Origin: Agrococcus baldri
GTDB lineage: Bacteria; Actinomycetota; Actinomycetes; Actinomycetales; Microbacteriaceae
NCBI GenBank assembly: GCA_900114805.1
Contig: FOZN01000003.1
Span: 1-64,000 of the forward strand
Length of the DNA: 64,000 nucleotides
Reading direction: 5' to 3'
In this document: piece by piece, positions 8,276 through 16,872 of the stretch
Layout of the letters: every line of letters starts with the position of its first letter
Position numbering within the stretch: the stretch's first letter is position 1
Translations under genes and position numbers: made by a program
The notes under the pieces: model-generated
What the model was told of the DNA's origin: nothing
What the model saw: only the letters and a program-made list of their open reading frames with translations
Database searches by the model: none

Positions 8276-9217
8276 ATGGCGCGCGTCGTGATCTTCACCC
8301 CGGCTCCGATGCTGACCGTGACGGTCGAGGAGCACCGCGGTGAGCCCGACGTGCACTTCCACGTCGGCGGGCAGGGCGTCTGGCAGGCGCGCATGCTGGT
8401 GGCCCTCGGGGCCGAGGTCGTGCTGGTGTGCACGGTGGCGGGCGAAGCGGGGAGCATCACGCAGCACCTGCTGGCCGCTGAGGGCTTCCAGGTGGTCGCC
8501 ATCGAGCGCGACGGCGTCAGCCCGGCCTACATCCATGACCGCCGCGGCGGCGAGCGGGAGGCGATCGTCGAGGCGCGCGGGGAGCCGCTCTCGCGCCACG
8601 CGCTCGACTCCCTGTACTCGGCGACCCTCCGCGAGGCGGCGGAGGCCGAGCTCGTGATCCTCTCCGGCCCGGACGGCGACGAGATGCTCGAGGCGGACGT
8701 CTACCGCAGGCTCGCCAGCGACATGCGCCAGCTCGGCCGGCCCGTGCTGATCGACCTCGCGGGCGATCGCCTGGAGTCCGCCCTCGAGGGCGGCGTGGAC
8801 GTGCTGAAGGTGAGTCACGAGGAGCTGGTCGCCGACGGCCGCGTCAAGGACGGCGACGACGAGCAGCAGCTGCTCGCCGCCGCACGGGAGCTCGCCGAGG
8901 ACATCGCGCTGGTCGCCGTGACGCGCGCCGAGGCGGGATCGATCGTGGTGGGCGAGGAGGGCGCGTGGCGCGTCGTCGCCCCCGAGCTGGAGCCGGTCGA
9001 CACCCACGGCGCCGGGGACTCCTACACGGCCGGCATCGCCGCGGTGCTGGCCGCCGGCGGCAGCCACGCCGAGGCGGTGCGACTGGGTGCGGCAGCCGGC
9101 GCCGTCAACGCCACCAGACGGGGGCTCGGCACCGGTGACGCGGAGGCGATCCGCGCGATCGCCGAGCAGGTACAGCTGCAGCAGCTGGACAGCGACGAGC
9201 AGGGCGAGGACGACTGA
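8276..9217 (+). CDS. PfkB-family carbohydrate kinase (1-phosphofructokinase-like)
   Basis: A 313-residue ribokinase/PfkB-fold sugar kinase. The family's second signature, DTHGAGDSYTAG (about residues 242-253), supplies the catalytic Asp and the anion-hole glycines. An N-terminal GGQGVWQARML block takes the place of the usual GGKG.N.A sugar-binding motif, and TPAPMLTVTV resembles the TPNP start of 1-phosphofructokinases. Likely a sugar or sugar-phosphate kinase; substrate not assignable. The ATG at 8276 is favoured over an in-frame GTG at 8267 because TAGGGT sits 7 nt ahead of it. Its stop overlaps the surE start (TGATG). Confidence 0.85.
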   Translation: MARVVIFTPAPMLTVTVEEHRGEPDVHFHVGGQGVWQARMLVALGAEVVLVCTVAGEAGSITQHLLAAEGFQVVAIERDGVSPAYIHDRRGGEREAIVEARGEPLSRHALDSLYSATLREAAEAELVILSGPDGDEMLEADVYRRLASDMRQLGRPVLIDLAGDRLESALEGGVDVLKVSHEELVADGRVKDGDDEQQLLAAARELAEDIALVAVTRAEAGSIVVGEEGAWRVVAPELEPVDTHGAGDSYTAGIAAVLAAGGSHAEAVRLGAAAGAVNATRRGLGTGDAEAIRAIAEQVQLQQLDSDEQGEDD

Positions 9218-9975
9218 TGCGGGCACTGATCACCAACGACGACGGCATCGACTCCCCGGGGCTGGTGGCGCTGGCGGGCACCGCCGCGGCAGCGGGGCTC
9301 GAGGTGGTGATCGCGGCGCCGGCGCATGAGCACTCCGGCGCGAGTGCATCCATCATCGCCACGCAGGGCACCGCCGTCACCGCGGCCGGCGGCAAGGGCA
9401 CGGTGCGCTCCGAGCGCCGCACGCTGCCCGGCGTCGACGGCGACGCCTACGCGGTGCACGCGGCGCCCGCCCTCATCACGCTGCTGGCCCTGCACGGCTC
9501 GTTCGGCGACGTGCCCGACGTGGTGCTCAGCGGCATCAACCGGGGCGCCAACGTCGGCGGTGCCATCATGCACTCCGGCACCGTCGGCGCCGCGCTCACC
9601 GCCGGGCAGGGCGGCGTGCGGGCGCTCGCCGTCTCGCTCGACGTGGGGCTGGTCGAGCAGGACGAGCAGCACTGGGGGACCGCCGCGACGGTCGCCGGCA
9701 GCGCACTCGCGCGGCTGCTGGGCGCGCCCGCCGGCACCGTGCTGAACCTCAACGTGCCCAACGTCGCGGACGCGGCCGCGCTGGAGCTGGTCGAGACGCG
9801 ACTGGCGCCGTTCGGGATCGTGCAGACCACGCTGACGGAGATGGCCGGCGACGAGGTGCGGCTGTCGATCCGCGAGCACCGGGCCGACGACGCGCCGGGC
9901 AGCGACATGGAGCGGCTGGCAGCCGGGCTCGCGACGATTACGGCGGTGCAGACGATCGCGGAGCGCGGGATCTGA
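9217..9975 (+). CDS. surE: 5'/3'-nucleotidase SurE
   Basis: A 252-residue protein with the SurE metal-binding N-terminus (ITNDDGIDSPGL, DD at residues 8-9), the APAHEHSGASASI block and the SGINRGANVG motif near residue 107 with a conserved Asn. SurE is a divalent-metal-dependent phosphatase of nucleoside monophosphates. The gene starts within the kinase stop codon, so the two are coupled. A large hairpin follows and separates it from the convergent transporter gene. Confidence 0.93.
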   Translation: MRALITNDDGIDSPGLVALAGTAAAAGLEVVIAAPAHEHSGASASIIATQGTAVTAAGGKGTVRSERRTLPGVDGDAYAVHAAPALITLLALHGSFGDVPDVVLSGINRGANVGGAIMHSGTVGAALTAGQGGVRALAVSLDVGLVEQDEQHWGTAATVAGSALARLLGAPAGTVLNLNVPNVADAAALELVETRLAPFGIVQTTLTEMAGDEVRLSIREHRADDAPGSDMERLAAGLATITAVQTIAERGI

Positions 9976-10020
9976 CCCTCACGGGACCACCGGGACCACC
10001 GGGGCCACCGACCTCATCGG

Positions 10021-10075
10021 CCGACGACGCGCGGCCGGCCGCCCTTCTCGGGCGACCGGCCGCATCCGTCGTCGG
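10021..10075. terminator. large hairpin between convergent surE and MFS gene
   Basis: Nested complementary arms: CCGACGAC (10021-10028) with GTCGTCGG (10068-10075), GCGGCCGG (10031-10038) with CCGGCCGC (10056-10063), and a further 5 bp inside, closing a TTCTC loop. The symmetry and convergent flanking genes indicate a two-way terminator; there is no T-run. Confidence 0.75.
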
Positions 10076-10089
10076 TGTGAGCGCTGCGC

Positions 10090-11451
10090 TCAGCGCTCCA
10101 TGTCGACGTCCTTCGTCTCCTTCGAGATGAGCAGCGCGATGAGCGTCAGCGCGCCCGCCGCCGAGAGGTAGACGCCCACCCAGAACGGGCTGCCGCCGCC
10201 GGCCGTCCAGAGTGCCACCGCGATGAACGGAGCGACTGCCGCGCCGATGATCGACGAGACGTTGTAGCTCACGCCCGAGCCGGTGTAGCGCACATTGGTG
10301 GGGAACAGCTCCGGCAGCAGCGCGCCCATCGGGCCGAACGTGAAGCCCATCAGCGACATGCCGATGATCAGCCACATGATGACGCCGAAGAACCCGCCGC
10401 CGGTCAGCGGCACCCAGAGCAGGCCGAAGGCGATGATCGCGAGCGTCACCCAGATGAGCAGCGTCCGGCGGCCGAAGCGGTCGGCGAGCGGGCCGGAGAC
10501 GAGCGTGAAGATGCCGAAGAACACCACGCCCACGATGAGCATCAGCACGAAGGTGTTGTACGAGTAGCCCAGGCCCGGCACCTCGGCGTCCACCGGCGCG
10601 CGGCCGTAGGTGAGCGAGAACGCGGTCATCAGGTAGAAGAGCACGTAGGTCGCGAGCATGAAGAAGGTGCCCAGGACGAGCTCCTTCCAGTGGTCGCGGA
10701 ACACGGTCGCCAGCGGCAGGCGCTGGATGGTGCCGGTGGTCTTCGCCTTCTCGAACGAGGTCGACTCGACGAGCTTCAGGCGCACCCACAGTCCGACGAT
10801 CACCATCACGGCCGAGAACAGGAAGGGGATGCGCCAGCCCCACTCGAGGAACGCCTCGGAGGGCATGGAGGGGTCGTCGCTGGGCAGCGCCGCCGCGATG
10901 ATGAGGAAGAGCCCATTGGCGATGATGAAGCCGATCGGGGCGCCCAGCTGCGGGAAGGTGCCGTACCAGGCACGCTTGCCGGCGGGCGCGTTCTCGGTCG
11001 CGACCAGCGCCGCGCCCGACCACTCGCCGCCGAGGGCGAAGCCCTGCGCGAGGCGCATCAGCACGAGCAGTGCCGCGGCGAACCAGCCGATCTGCCCGTA
11101 GGTCGGCAGCACGCCGATCAGGAAGGTGGCGATGCCCATCGTCAGCAGCGCGCCGACCAGGGTGAGCTTGCGGCCGTGCTTGTCGCCCAGGTGGCCGAAG
11201 ACGACCGAGCCGATAGGGCGGGCGACCATCGCGGCGCCGAACGCGGCGAAGGAGGCCAGCAGCGCCGTGGTGTCGTCGCCGGTGGGGAAGAACAGGTGCG
11301 GGAAGACAAGCACGGCCGCGGTCGCGTAGACGTAGAAGTCGTAGAACTCGATCGTGGTGCCGATGAGGCTGGCGAAGATGACGCGGCCGCGGGAGTTGGC
11401 CGGCTGCTGCTGCGACGACGCGGCGGTCGCCTGAGATGCGGAGATGGACAT
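10090..11451 (-). CDS. MFS transporter, metabolite:H+ symporter (MHS/ProP-ShiA) type
   Basis: A 453-residue, about 12-helix major facilitator. The GTTIEFYDFYVYATAA start of helix 1 and the RPIGSVVFGHLGDKHGRK loop are hallmarks of the MHS subfamily (ProP, ShiA, KgtP, citrate and dicarboxylate symporters), and a second loop GPLADRFGRRT is in the right place. The ATG at 11449-11451 has a GGAAG ribosome site; the open frame upstream is not coding-like. A TACACT box on the minus strand (11575-11580) would give a leader of roughly 115 nt. The substrate is unknown, probably an organic acid or osmolyte. Confidence 0.9.
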   Translation of the reverse strand: MSISASQATAASSQQQPANSRGRVIFASLIGTTIEFYDFYVYATAAVLVFPHLFFPTGDDTTALLASFAAFGAAMVARPIGSVVFGHLGDKHGRKLTLVGALLTMGIATFLIGVLPTYGQIGWFAAALLVLMRLAQGFALGGEWSGAALVATENAPAGKRAWYGTFPQLGAPIGFIIANGLFLIIAAALPSDDPSMPSEAFLEWGWRIPFLFSAVMVIVGLWVRLKLVESTSFEKAKTTGTIQRLPLATVFRDHWKELVLGTFFMLATYVLFYLMTAFSLTYGRAPVDAEVPGLGYSYNTFVLMLIVGVVFFGIFTLVSGPLADRFGRRTLLIWVTLAIIAFGLLWVPLTGGGFFGVIMWLIIGMSLMGFTFGPMGALLPELFPTNVRYTGSGVSYNVSSIIGAAVAPFIAVALWTAGGGSPFWVGVYLSAAGALTLIALLISKETKDVDMER

Positions 11452-11615
11452 GCGTGCTTCCTGAATGCGGTTCGCGCGCGATCGTGTGCGGGTGTGCTGC
11501 GCGCAGGGGAGCGGTCCGCTTGTGGCGGGCCGGCCGCGTCGGAGGCACCTTCGGCTCCGGTGGGACGACACTCCAGTGTAAGGGGTGTAGCACCCGACGG
11601 GCGCGGTCCAGTGCG

Positions 11616-11670
11616 GCCGGCCCGACGCATCCGCCCGCCTGGATCGGACGAGCGGATGCGTCGGGTCGGC
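11616..11670 (-). terminator. terminator of the riboflavin operon
   Basis: A 19-bp stem (11616-11634 with 11652-11670, containing the perfect 14-bp core CCCGACGCATCCGC / GCGGATGCGTCGGG) and a 17-nt loop, starting immediately after the ribH stop codon. No T-run follows. Each arm of the stem carries the over-represented GGATGCG heptamer. Confidence 0.8.
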
Positions 11671-12144
11671 TCAGCCGCGGAGCGAGCGGAGCGCCAGCGC
11701 CGCCTCGACGACCGCCTCGGCGGCCTCGCGCCCCTTGTCCTCCTTGGAGCCGGGGAGCCCTGCACGATCGATGCCCTGCCGCTCGTCGTCGAGCGTGAGC
11801 ACGCCGAAGCCGACCGGCTTGCCCGTGCGCACGGCGACCTCGGTCAGCCCCATCGTCGCCGCCTGGGAGACGTACTCGAAGTGGGGCGTGCCGCCGCGGA
11901 TGATGACGCCGAGCGCCACCGCCCCGTCGAAACCGTGCTCCAGCGCGGCCTGCGCCACCACGGGGAGCTCGAACGAGCCCGGCACCGGCAGCTCGGTCAC
12001 GTCGGCGCCCATCTCGGCGAGCGCGCGCCGCGAGCCCTCGAGCAGGCCCGTGGCGATCTGCTCGTGCCAGCGGCCGTGCACGATCGCGATCCGCAGCCCG
12101 GTCGCATCCAGTCCGGCACCGTCGGGACGTCCTTCTCCAGCCAT
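11671..12144 (-). CDS. ribH: 6,7-dimethyl-8-ribityllumazine synthase
   Basis: A 157-residue lumazine synthase, the usual size. Conserved blocks are RIAIVHGRWHEQI (substrate ribityl site), VPGSFELP, ALGVIIRGGTPHFEYV with the catalytic His in the PHFEYV block, and PVGFGVLT. It condenses the RibB product (dihydroxybutanone phosphate) with the pyrimidine from the RibA-RibD pathway and assembles into an icosahedral shell or pentamer. Last gene of the operon, 3 bp after ribBA. Confidence 0.96.
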   Translation of the reverse strand: MAGEGRPDGAGLDATGLRIAIVHGRWHEQIATGLLEGSRRALAEMGADVTELPVPGSFELPVVAQAALEHGFDGAVALGVIIRGGTPHFEYVSQAATMGLTEVAVRTGKPVGFGVLTLDDERQGIDRAGLPGSKEDKGREAAEAVVEAALALRSLRG

Positions 12145-12147
12145 GGC

Positions 12148-13416
12148 TCAGCCCTCTCCCTGCTCGTCGTTCTGCATGATGACCTCTGGCAGCCGGTGAC
12201 CCATGCGGTCGCGCTTGGCCTCGAGGTAGTGCTCGTTGTGCGCGCCGACGCCCACCAGCAGCGGCACCAGCTCCTGCACCTCGACGCCGTGGTTCTCGAG
12301 CGCCTCGCGCTTGAGCGGGTTGTTCGAGAGCAGTCGCACCGACTGCACGCCCTGCTGCCGGATGATCGCCGCGGCCGCGCCGTACTCCCGCGCATCGGCG
12401 GGCAGGCCGAGGGCCAGGTTGGCGTCGAGCGTGTCGAGGCCCTCCTCCTGCAGCTTGTAGGCGCGCAGCTTGTTGATCAGGCCGATCCCGCGCCCCTCCT
12501 GACCGCGCAGGTAGACGACCATGCCGCCGCCGTTCTGCTGGATCTGCTGCAAGGCGTCGTCGAGCTGCGGCCCGCACTCGCACTTGAGCGAGTGCAGCGC
12601 TTCGCCGGTGAGGCACTCGGAGTGCACGCGCACGAGCGCGCCGTCGCCGAGCTGGTCGCCGGAGATGATCGCCAGGTGGTCGGCGCCCGTCTGCCGGTCG
12701 CGGTAGGCGGCGACGCGGAAGGTGCCGAAGCGGGTCGGTACGTTCGTCTCCACCTCGAAGGAGACGCGCGCCGACTCCTCGTTCGCGCCGCCGCAGGCGG
12801 TGGGGATGCCGCCGGTGTCGAGGTAGTCGATCAGGTCGGCGATCGTGATCACCGGCAGGTCGTGCTCCTCCCCGAACGCGATCAGCGACGGCAGCCGGCG
12901 CATCTCGCCGGCATCCTCCACGAGCTCGCCGATCACGCCCACGGGAGAGAGGCCGGCGAGCTGCATCAGCTCGACCGCCGCCTCGGTGTGGCCGGGCCGC
13001 GAGCGCACGCCGCCCTCGACGGCGCGCAGCGGCACGATGTGGCCGGGGCGGCGCAGGCTCGTCGTATCGGAGTCGGGGTCAGCGAGCACGCGCAGGGTGT
13101 GCGCGCGGTCGTCGGCCGAGATGCCGGTCGACGAGCGGTCGGCGGCGTCGACGGTGATCGTGTACGCGGTCTGCCGCTCGTCCTCGTTCTCGAGCACCAT
13201 CAGCGGCAGCCCCAGCTCGTCGGCGCGCTCGGCCGTGAGCGGCGCGCACAGGTAGCCGGAGGTGTGGCGCACCATGAAGGCGATCCACTCGGCGGTCGCC
13301 AGCTGCGCCGACATGATCAGGTCGCCCTCGTTCTCGCGGCCCTCGTCGTCGACGACGATGACGGGCCTGCGTTCGCGGAGCGCCTTCAGCGCGACGTCGA
13401 TGGTGGTGATGCTCAT
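12148..13416 (-). CDS. ribBA: bifunctional DHBP synthase / GTP cyclohydrolase II
   Basis: A 422-residue fusion. Residues ~1-200 are 3,4-dihydroxy-2-butanone-4-phosphate synthase (DDEGRENEGDL metal/substrate loop, GRP-type RRPGHIVPL, PGHTEAAVEL). Residues ~210-420 are GTP cyclohydrolase II with zinc ligands in the CLTGEALHSLKCECG region and RGQEGRGIGL. The two domains start the two branches of riboflavin synthesis. The ATG at 13414-13416 overlaps the ribE stop (ATGA); the much longer open frame upstream is the shadow of ribE/ribD. Confidence 0.96.
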   Translation of the reverse strand: MSITTIDVALKALRERRPVIVVDDEGRENEGDLIMSAQLATAEWIAFMVRHTSGYLCAPLTAERADELGLPLMVLENEDERQTAYTITVDAADRSSTGISADDRAHTLRVLADPDSDTTSLRRPGHIVPLRAVEGGVRSRPGHTEAAVELMQLAGLSPVGVIGELVEDAGEMRRLPSLIAFGEEHDLPVITIADLIDYLDTGGIPTACGGANEESARVSFEVETNVPTRFGTFRVAAYRDRQTGADHLAIISGDQLGDGALVRVHSECLTGEALHSLKCECGPQLDDALQQIQQNGGGMVVYLRGQEGRGIGLINKLRAYKLQEEGLDTLDANLALGLPADAREYGAAAAIIRQQGVQSVRLLSNNPLKREALENHGVEVQELVPLLVGVGAHNEHYLEAKRDRMGHRLPEVIMQNDEQGEG

Positions 13417-14027
13417 CGGTTGCCCTCCAGCTGCAGCATGCGCTCGACGTGCCGAGCGACGATGTCGGTCTCGATGTTGACGCGCTCGCCCACGGCCCGG
13501 AAGCCGAGCGTGGTCGAGGCGAGCGTCTCGGGGATGAGCGAGACCTCGAACCACTGCTCGACCTCGTGTGCATCGCTGATGCCGGAGACCGTCAGCGAGA
13601 TGCCGTCGACCGCGATCGAGCCCTTGGTGGTCACCAGCCGTGCGTGCTCGCCGTCGAGCGAGAAGCGCACGGTGCGCTGCCCATCGCCCTCGGTGATCGC
13701 GAGCACGGTGGCGGTGCCGTCGATGTGGCCCTGCACGATGTGGCCGCCGAGGCGGTCGCCCACCGCGGCCGCCCGCTCCAGGTTGACGCGGTCGCCGGGC
13801 CTGCGGTCGCCCAGTGTGGACATGTCGACCGAGACCTGCATGACGTCGGCGGTGAACGCATCCGCCGTCTGGTCGACGACCGTGAGGCACAGGCCGTTCA
13901 CCGCGATCGAGTCGCCGTGGGATGCGTCGCTGACGGCCAGCGGGCCGCGCACGGTGAGGCGCCAGGCCGCTCCGTTGGGCTCGAACGAGACGATCTCGCC
14001 GAGCTCCTCGATGATGCCGGTGAACAT
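13413..14027 (-). CDS. ribE: riboflavin synthase alpha chain
   Basis: A 204-residue protein made of two related lumazine-binding domains. The start MFTGIIEELGEI is diagnostic, NGLCLTVVDQ and DGISLTVSGI are the duplicated binding motifs, and GGHIVQGHIDG lies between. It dismutates two lumazines to riboflavin and the pyrimidine. Its start overlaps the ribD stop by one base (TGATG) and its stop overlaps ribBA, so the operon is tightly coupled. Confidence 0.96.
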   Translation of the reverse strand: MFTGIIEELGEIVSFEPNGAAWRLTVRGPLAVSDASHGDSIAVNGLCLTVVDQTADAFTADVMQVSVDMSTLGDRRPGDRVNLERAAAVGDRLGGHIVQGHIDGTATVLAITEGDGQRTVRFSLDGEHARLVTTKGSIAVDGISLTVSGISDAHEVEQWFEVSLIPETLASTTLGFRAVGERVNIETDIVARHVERMLQLEGNR

Positions 14028-15043
14028 CAGTGCTCGCCTTCTGTCGTGGCCTCGACCAGGAGGTCGCGGCCGAGCTGATCGAGCCGCGTGACCGTGAGGC
14101 GGCGCTGCTCGTCGATGGTGTCGACGCCGAGGGCGTCGATGGCGGTGCGCGGGCCCCCGAGGAGGGTCGGCGCGATGTAGACGGTGAGCCGGTCGGCGAG
14201 CCCGGCGCGGATGAAGGCGCTCGCGAGCGTCGGCCCGCCCTCGACGTAGAGGGACTGGATGCCGTCGGCGGCGAGGGCGGTGAGCTCGCGCTCGAGGTCG
14301 TGCCCGGCCGTGCGCAGCTGCCGGGGGTGCCGACGGAGCGCCGCCGCCTCGGGCACGACGCGATCGCCGAACACGACCGGGATCGGCTGCGGGGCGTCGT
14401 CGACGCCCTCGATGCGGGCGGTGAGCTTCGGGTCGTCGGCGAGCACCGTGCCGGTGCCGACGGCGATCGCGTCGTGGGCGCTGCGCTCGCGGTGCACGTG
14501 CGCGCGCGCCTCGGGGCCGGTGATCCACTGGCTGGTGCCGTCGGCGGCTGCGGCGCGGCCATCGAGCGACTGCGCCCACTTGACCGTCACGCGCGGGCGG
14601 CCGGTGTGCTGCACGAACAGCCAGTCGGCGATGAGCGCGTCGGCCTCCGGCACGTCGAGCCGGTCGACCTCGACGCCTGCCTCGCGCAGGCGGGTGGCAC
14701 CGTGGCTCGACTCGTCGCCGGGGTCGGATGCGCCGTAGACGACGCGACCGATGCCGGCGTCGATGAGCGCGAGGGCGCACGGGCCGGTGCGGCCGGTGTG
14801 GTTGCAGGGCTCGAGGGTGACGACCGCCGTCGCACCCGTCGCCTCGCCGGCGGCGAGCCGCGAGAGCGCATCGACCTCGGCGTGCGGGCTGCCGGTGCCC
14901 CGGTGGAAGCCCTCGGCGAGCGTGCGGCCGTCGGTGGCGAGGATGACGGCGCCCACCTGCGGGTTGGTGCTGCGCGGTCCCTGCAGCGCGAGCTCGCGCG
15001 CGCGAGCCATCGCGCGGCGCTCTGCTGCGGTGATCCCCGACAT
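14027..15043 (-). CDS. ribD: bifunctional pyrimidine deaminase/reductase
   Basis: A 338-residue RibD. The N-terminal zinc deaminase has HAEVDAL (His54, Glu56) and PCNHTGRTGPC (Cys80, Cys89). The C-terminal reductase has VTVKWAQSLDGR and the YVEGGPTLASAF NADPH block. It performs steps two and three of the pyrimidine branch. The ATG at 15041-15043 is preceded by a GGAAAGGGA ribosome site, which rules out the 145-codon upstream extension of the frame; that extension runs through the FMN riboswitch. Confidence 0.95.
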   Translation of the reverse strand: MSGITAAERRAMARARELALQGPRSTNPQVGAVILATDGRTLAEGFHRGTGSPHAEVDALSRLAAGEATGATAVVTLEPCNHTGRTGPCALALIDAGIGRVVYGASDPGDESSHGATRLREAGVEVDRLDVPEADALIADWLFVQHTGRPRVTVKWAQSLDGRAAAADGTSQWITGPEARAHVHRERSAHDAIAVGTGTVLADDPKLTARIEGVDDAPQPIPVVFGDRVVPEAAALRRHPRQLRTAGHDLERELTALAADGIQSLYVEGGPTLASAFIRAGLADRLTVYIAPTLLGGPRTAIDALGVDTIDEQRRLTVTRLDQLGRDLLVEATTEGEH

Positions 15044-15094
15044 CCGTCCCTTTCCGAACGAGCACGGGGAACGGAGGGTCGCCGGCGGACCCTG

Positions 15095-15232
15095 CGTGCG
15101 CCTCCCCTCCGGACTCTCACCGTCGGTGCTGGAATTCCACCAGCTCAGCCGATCGCCCTGCTCGTCCTGACGCAGGTCGCTCGGGTCGCGGACTCTCACC
15201 GCCGGTTCAGACTTGCACTGACCCCGGGCACG
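15095..15232 (-). promoter_or_regulatory. FMN riboswitch (RFN element) controlling ribD-ribE-ribBA-ribH
   Basis: Read on the minus strand, this region carries the RFN core. CGTGC (15228-15232) pairs with GCACG near 15095-15099 as P1. Then come GAACCGGCGGTGAGAGTCCG, the variable arm, a GGTGGAATTCC block, CACCGACGGTGAGAGTCCGG and the GAGG junction. The paired ACCGGCGGT and ACCGACGGT segments each followed by AGTCCG are diagnostic. A small hairpin (15075-15080 with 15088-15093) lies between the aptamer and the ribD ribosome site and may be the expression platform. Confidence 0.93.
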
Positions 15233-15242
15233 TTGCACTGCC

Positions 15243-15248
15243 ACCCTA
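15243..15248 (-). promoter_or_regulatory. -10 box of the riboflavin operon
   Basis: On the minus strand TAGGGT lies about 10 nt upstream of the FMN aptamer, so transcription would start almost exactly at the 5' end of the riboswitch. I see no convincing -35. Confidence 0.55.
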
Positions 15249-15288
15249 CAACTCGGATGCGGGCACACCCATTCCCGGCCGGCGTGCG

Positions 15289-15873
15289 TCAGTCGAGCGG
15301 TGGCCAGGGGCGCGCGCCGGCCGGCGTGCCGCTCGCGACGCGCACAGCCCGGTGCTGCAGCACCGGCTCGCCCCGTTGCGTGCCCTCGCGAGTGCCGAGG
15401 TAGGTGAAGCCGGCGGCCTTCGCCACCCGCATCGAGCCGACGTTGCCGTCGTAGCAGCTCCAGTGCACCTCCGGCCACGTCAGGCAGCCCTCGGCGTGCC
15501 CGACCACGGTGCGCAGCGCATCCGCCATCAGGCCCCTGCCCTGCGCGGCCGGGTGCAGCCAGAAGCCCACTTCGCCCTCGAGGGTGCGCAGGCCGACGAC
15601 GCCCGCGAGCGGGCCGCGCAGCGATTCGCGGATCGCCCAGACGCGCTCCTCGTGCTCGCCCCGCCAGCCGGCCGGCGCGAACTCGCGCACGAAGCCCTCG
15701 GCATCGGCGCGCGCATACGGCCAGGGCGTCTCGAGCCAGCGCCGCGCCTGCTCGGTCGTGCAGGCCTCGAGCACGCGGTCGATGTCGTCCTCGCGCAGCG
15801 CGGTGAGCACGACCTTGCCGCCCATCACCGGCAGCATCGGGCCCGCCAGGCGGGAATCAGCCGGCGCGGTCAT
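15289..15873 (-). CDS. GNAT-family N-acetyltransferase (RimJ/RimL-like)
   Basis: A 194-residue acetyltransferase with the GNAT acetyl-CoA motif HPAAQGRGLMADALR (motif A, Q/RxxGxG/A type) at about residues 107-121 and the following CYDGNVGSMRVAKAAGF motif B, typical of RimJ/RimL-type proteins. The acceptor (a ribosomal protein N-terminus, other protein or small amine) cannot be told. The gene overlaps trpS by four bases and is the last member of the xthA-trpS-GNAT run. Confidence 0.85.
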   Translation of the reverse strand: MTAPADSRLAGPMLPVMGGKVVLTALREDDIDRVLEACTTEQARRWLETPWPYARADAEGFVREFAPAGWRGEHEERVWAIRESLRGPLAGVVGLRTLEGEVGFWLHPAAQGRGLMADALRTVVGHAEGCLTWPEVHWSCYDGNVGSMRVAKAAGFTYLGTREGTQRGEPVLQHRAVRVASGTPAGARPWPPLD

Positions 15874-16865
15874 CGCAGCCCCATGGCCTCCAGCGCGCGG
15901 CCGAGGGTCGCGTCGGCCACCTCGGCGGCGCGGTCGGCGTTGACGGCCAGCAGCCGGTCGAGCTCGGCCGGGTCTGCCAGCAGCTCGAGCGTGCGCTCGC
16001 GCACCGGTGCGAGCTCGGCGACCACCGCATCCGCCACCGCCGTCTTGAACACGCCGTAGCCCTGGCCGGAGAACTCCGCCTCGAGCGATGCCACCGGCGC
16101 GCCTGTCATGGCGCTGAGGATGTCGAGCAGGTTCGTCACGCCCGGCTTGGCAGCCTTGTCGGCGCGGATCGAGCCCTCGGTGTCGGTCACCGCCGAGCGG
16201 ATCTTCTTCGCCGTCTTCGCCGGGTCGTCGAGCAGCCAGACGATGCCCTTGTCGTTGTCGGCCGACTTCGACATCTTCGACTCCGGGCTCTGGAGGTCGT
16301 AGATGCGGGCGCCGTCAGCGAGGATCTGCGGCTTCGGCACCGTGAAGGTCGTCCCGAAGCGCTTGTTGAAGCGCTCGGCGAGGTCGCGGGTGAGCTCGAC
16401 GTGCTGCTTCTGGTCGTCGCCCACCGGCACCAGGTCGGCGTCGTAGAGCAGGATGTCGGCCGCCATCAGGATCGGGTAGGTGAACAGTCCCACCGACGCC
16501 GCCTCCTGCCCTCCCCTGGCGGTCTTGTCCTTGAACTGCGTCATCCGGCTGGCCTCGCCGAAGCCGGTGATCGTGCCCAGCAGCCAGGCCAGCTGCGCGT
16601 GCGCGGCGACGTGCGACTGCACGTAGAGGCACGAGCTGTCCGGGTCGATGCCGCCGGCGATGTACTGCGCGGCGAGCGTGCGCACCTGCTCGCGGAGCAC
16701 CGCAGGCGACTGCGGCACCGTGATCGCGTGCAGGTCGACGATCGAGAAGAAGGCGTCGTAGCCCTCCTGCATCTGCCGCCACTGCTGCAGCGCGCCGATG
16801 TAGTTGCCGAGGTGGAGCGAGCCCGAGGAGGGCTGCATCCCCGAGTAGAGACGGGGCTGTGCCAT
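15870..16865 (-). CDS. trpS: tryptophanyl-tRNA synthetase
   Basis: A 331-residue class Ic aminoacyl-tRNA synthetase. The HIGH-equivalent HLGN is at residues 18-21, KMSKS at 197-201, and GDDQKQHVELTRDLAERFN is the conserved Trp/ATP pocket region. Length matches bacterial TrpRS. It charges tRNA-Trp. The gene follows xthA by 7 bp and overlaps the acetyltransferase gene. Confidence 0.97.
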   Translation of the reverse strand: MAQPRLYSGMQPSSGSLHLGNYIGALQQWRQMQEGYDAFFSIVDLHAITVPQSPAVLREQVRTLAAQYIAGGIDPDSSCLYVQSHVAAHAQLAWLLGTITGFGEASRMTQFKDKTARGGQEAASVGLFTYPILMAADILLYDADLVPVGDDQKQHVELTRDLAERFNKRFGTTFTVPKPQILADGARIYDLQSPESKMSKSADNDKGIVWLLDDPAKTAKKIRSAVTDTEGSIRADKAAKPGVTNLLDILSAMTGAPVASLEAEFSGQGYGVFKTAVADAVVAELAPVRERTLELLADPAELDRLLAVNADRAAEVADATLGRALEAMGLR

Positions 16866-16872
16866 GAGGTTC

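Noticed and set aside
11530-11600. Possible riboswitch in the long leader of the MFS gene
   Set aside because: Only a short CGGAG/CTCCG hairpin and a TACACT box are visible; no known aptamer core could be matched.
12148-14562. An 804-codon ribBA fusion frame
   Set aside because: Residues before the MSITTID start are an out-of-frame shadow of ribE/ribD; the real start overlaps the ribE stop.
14027-15478. A ribD start upstream of 15043
   Set aside because: The extension would be translated through the FMN riboswitch and shows no conserved sequence; the ATG at 15043 has a good ribosome site.
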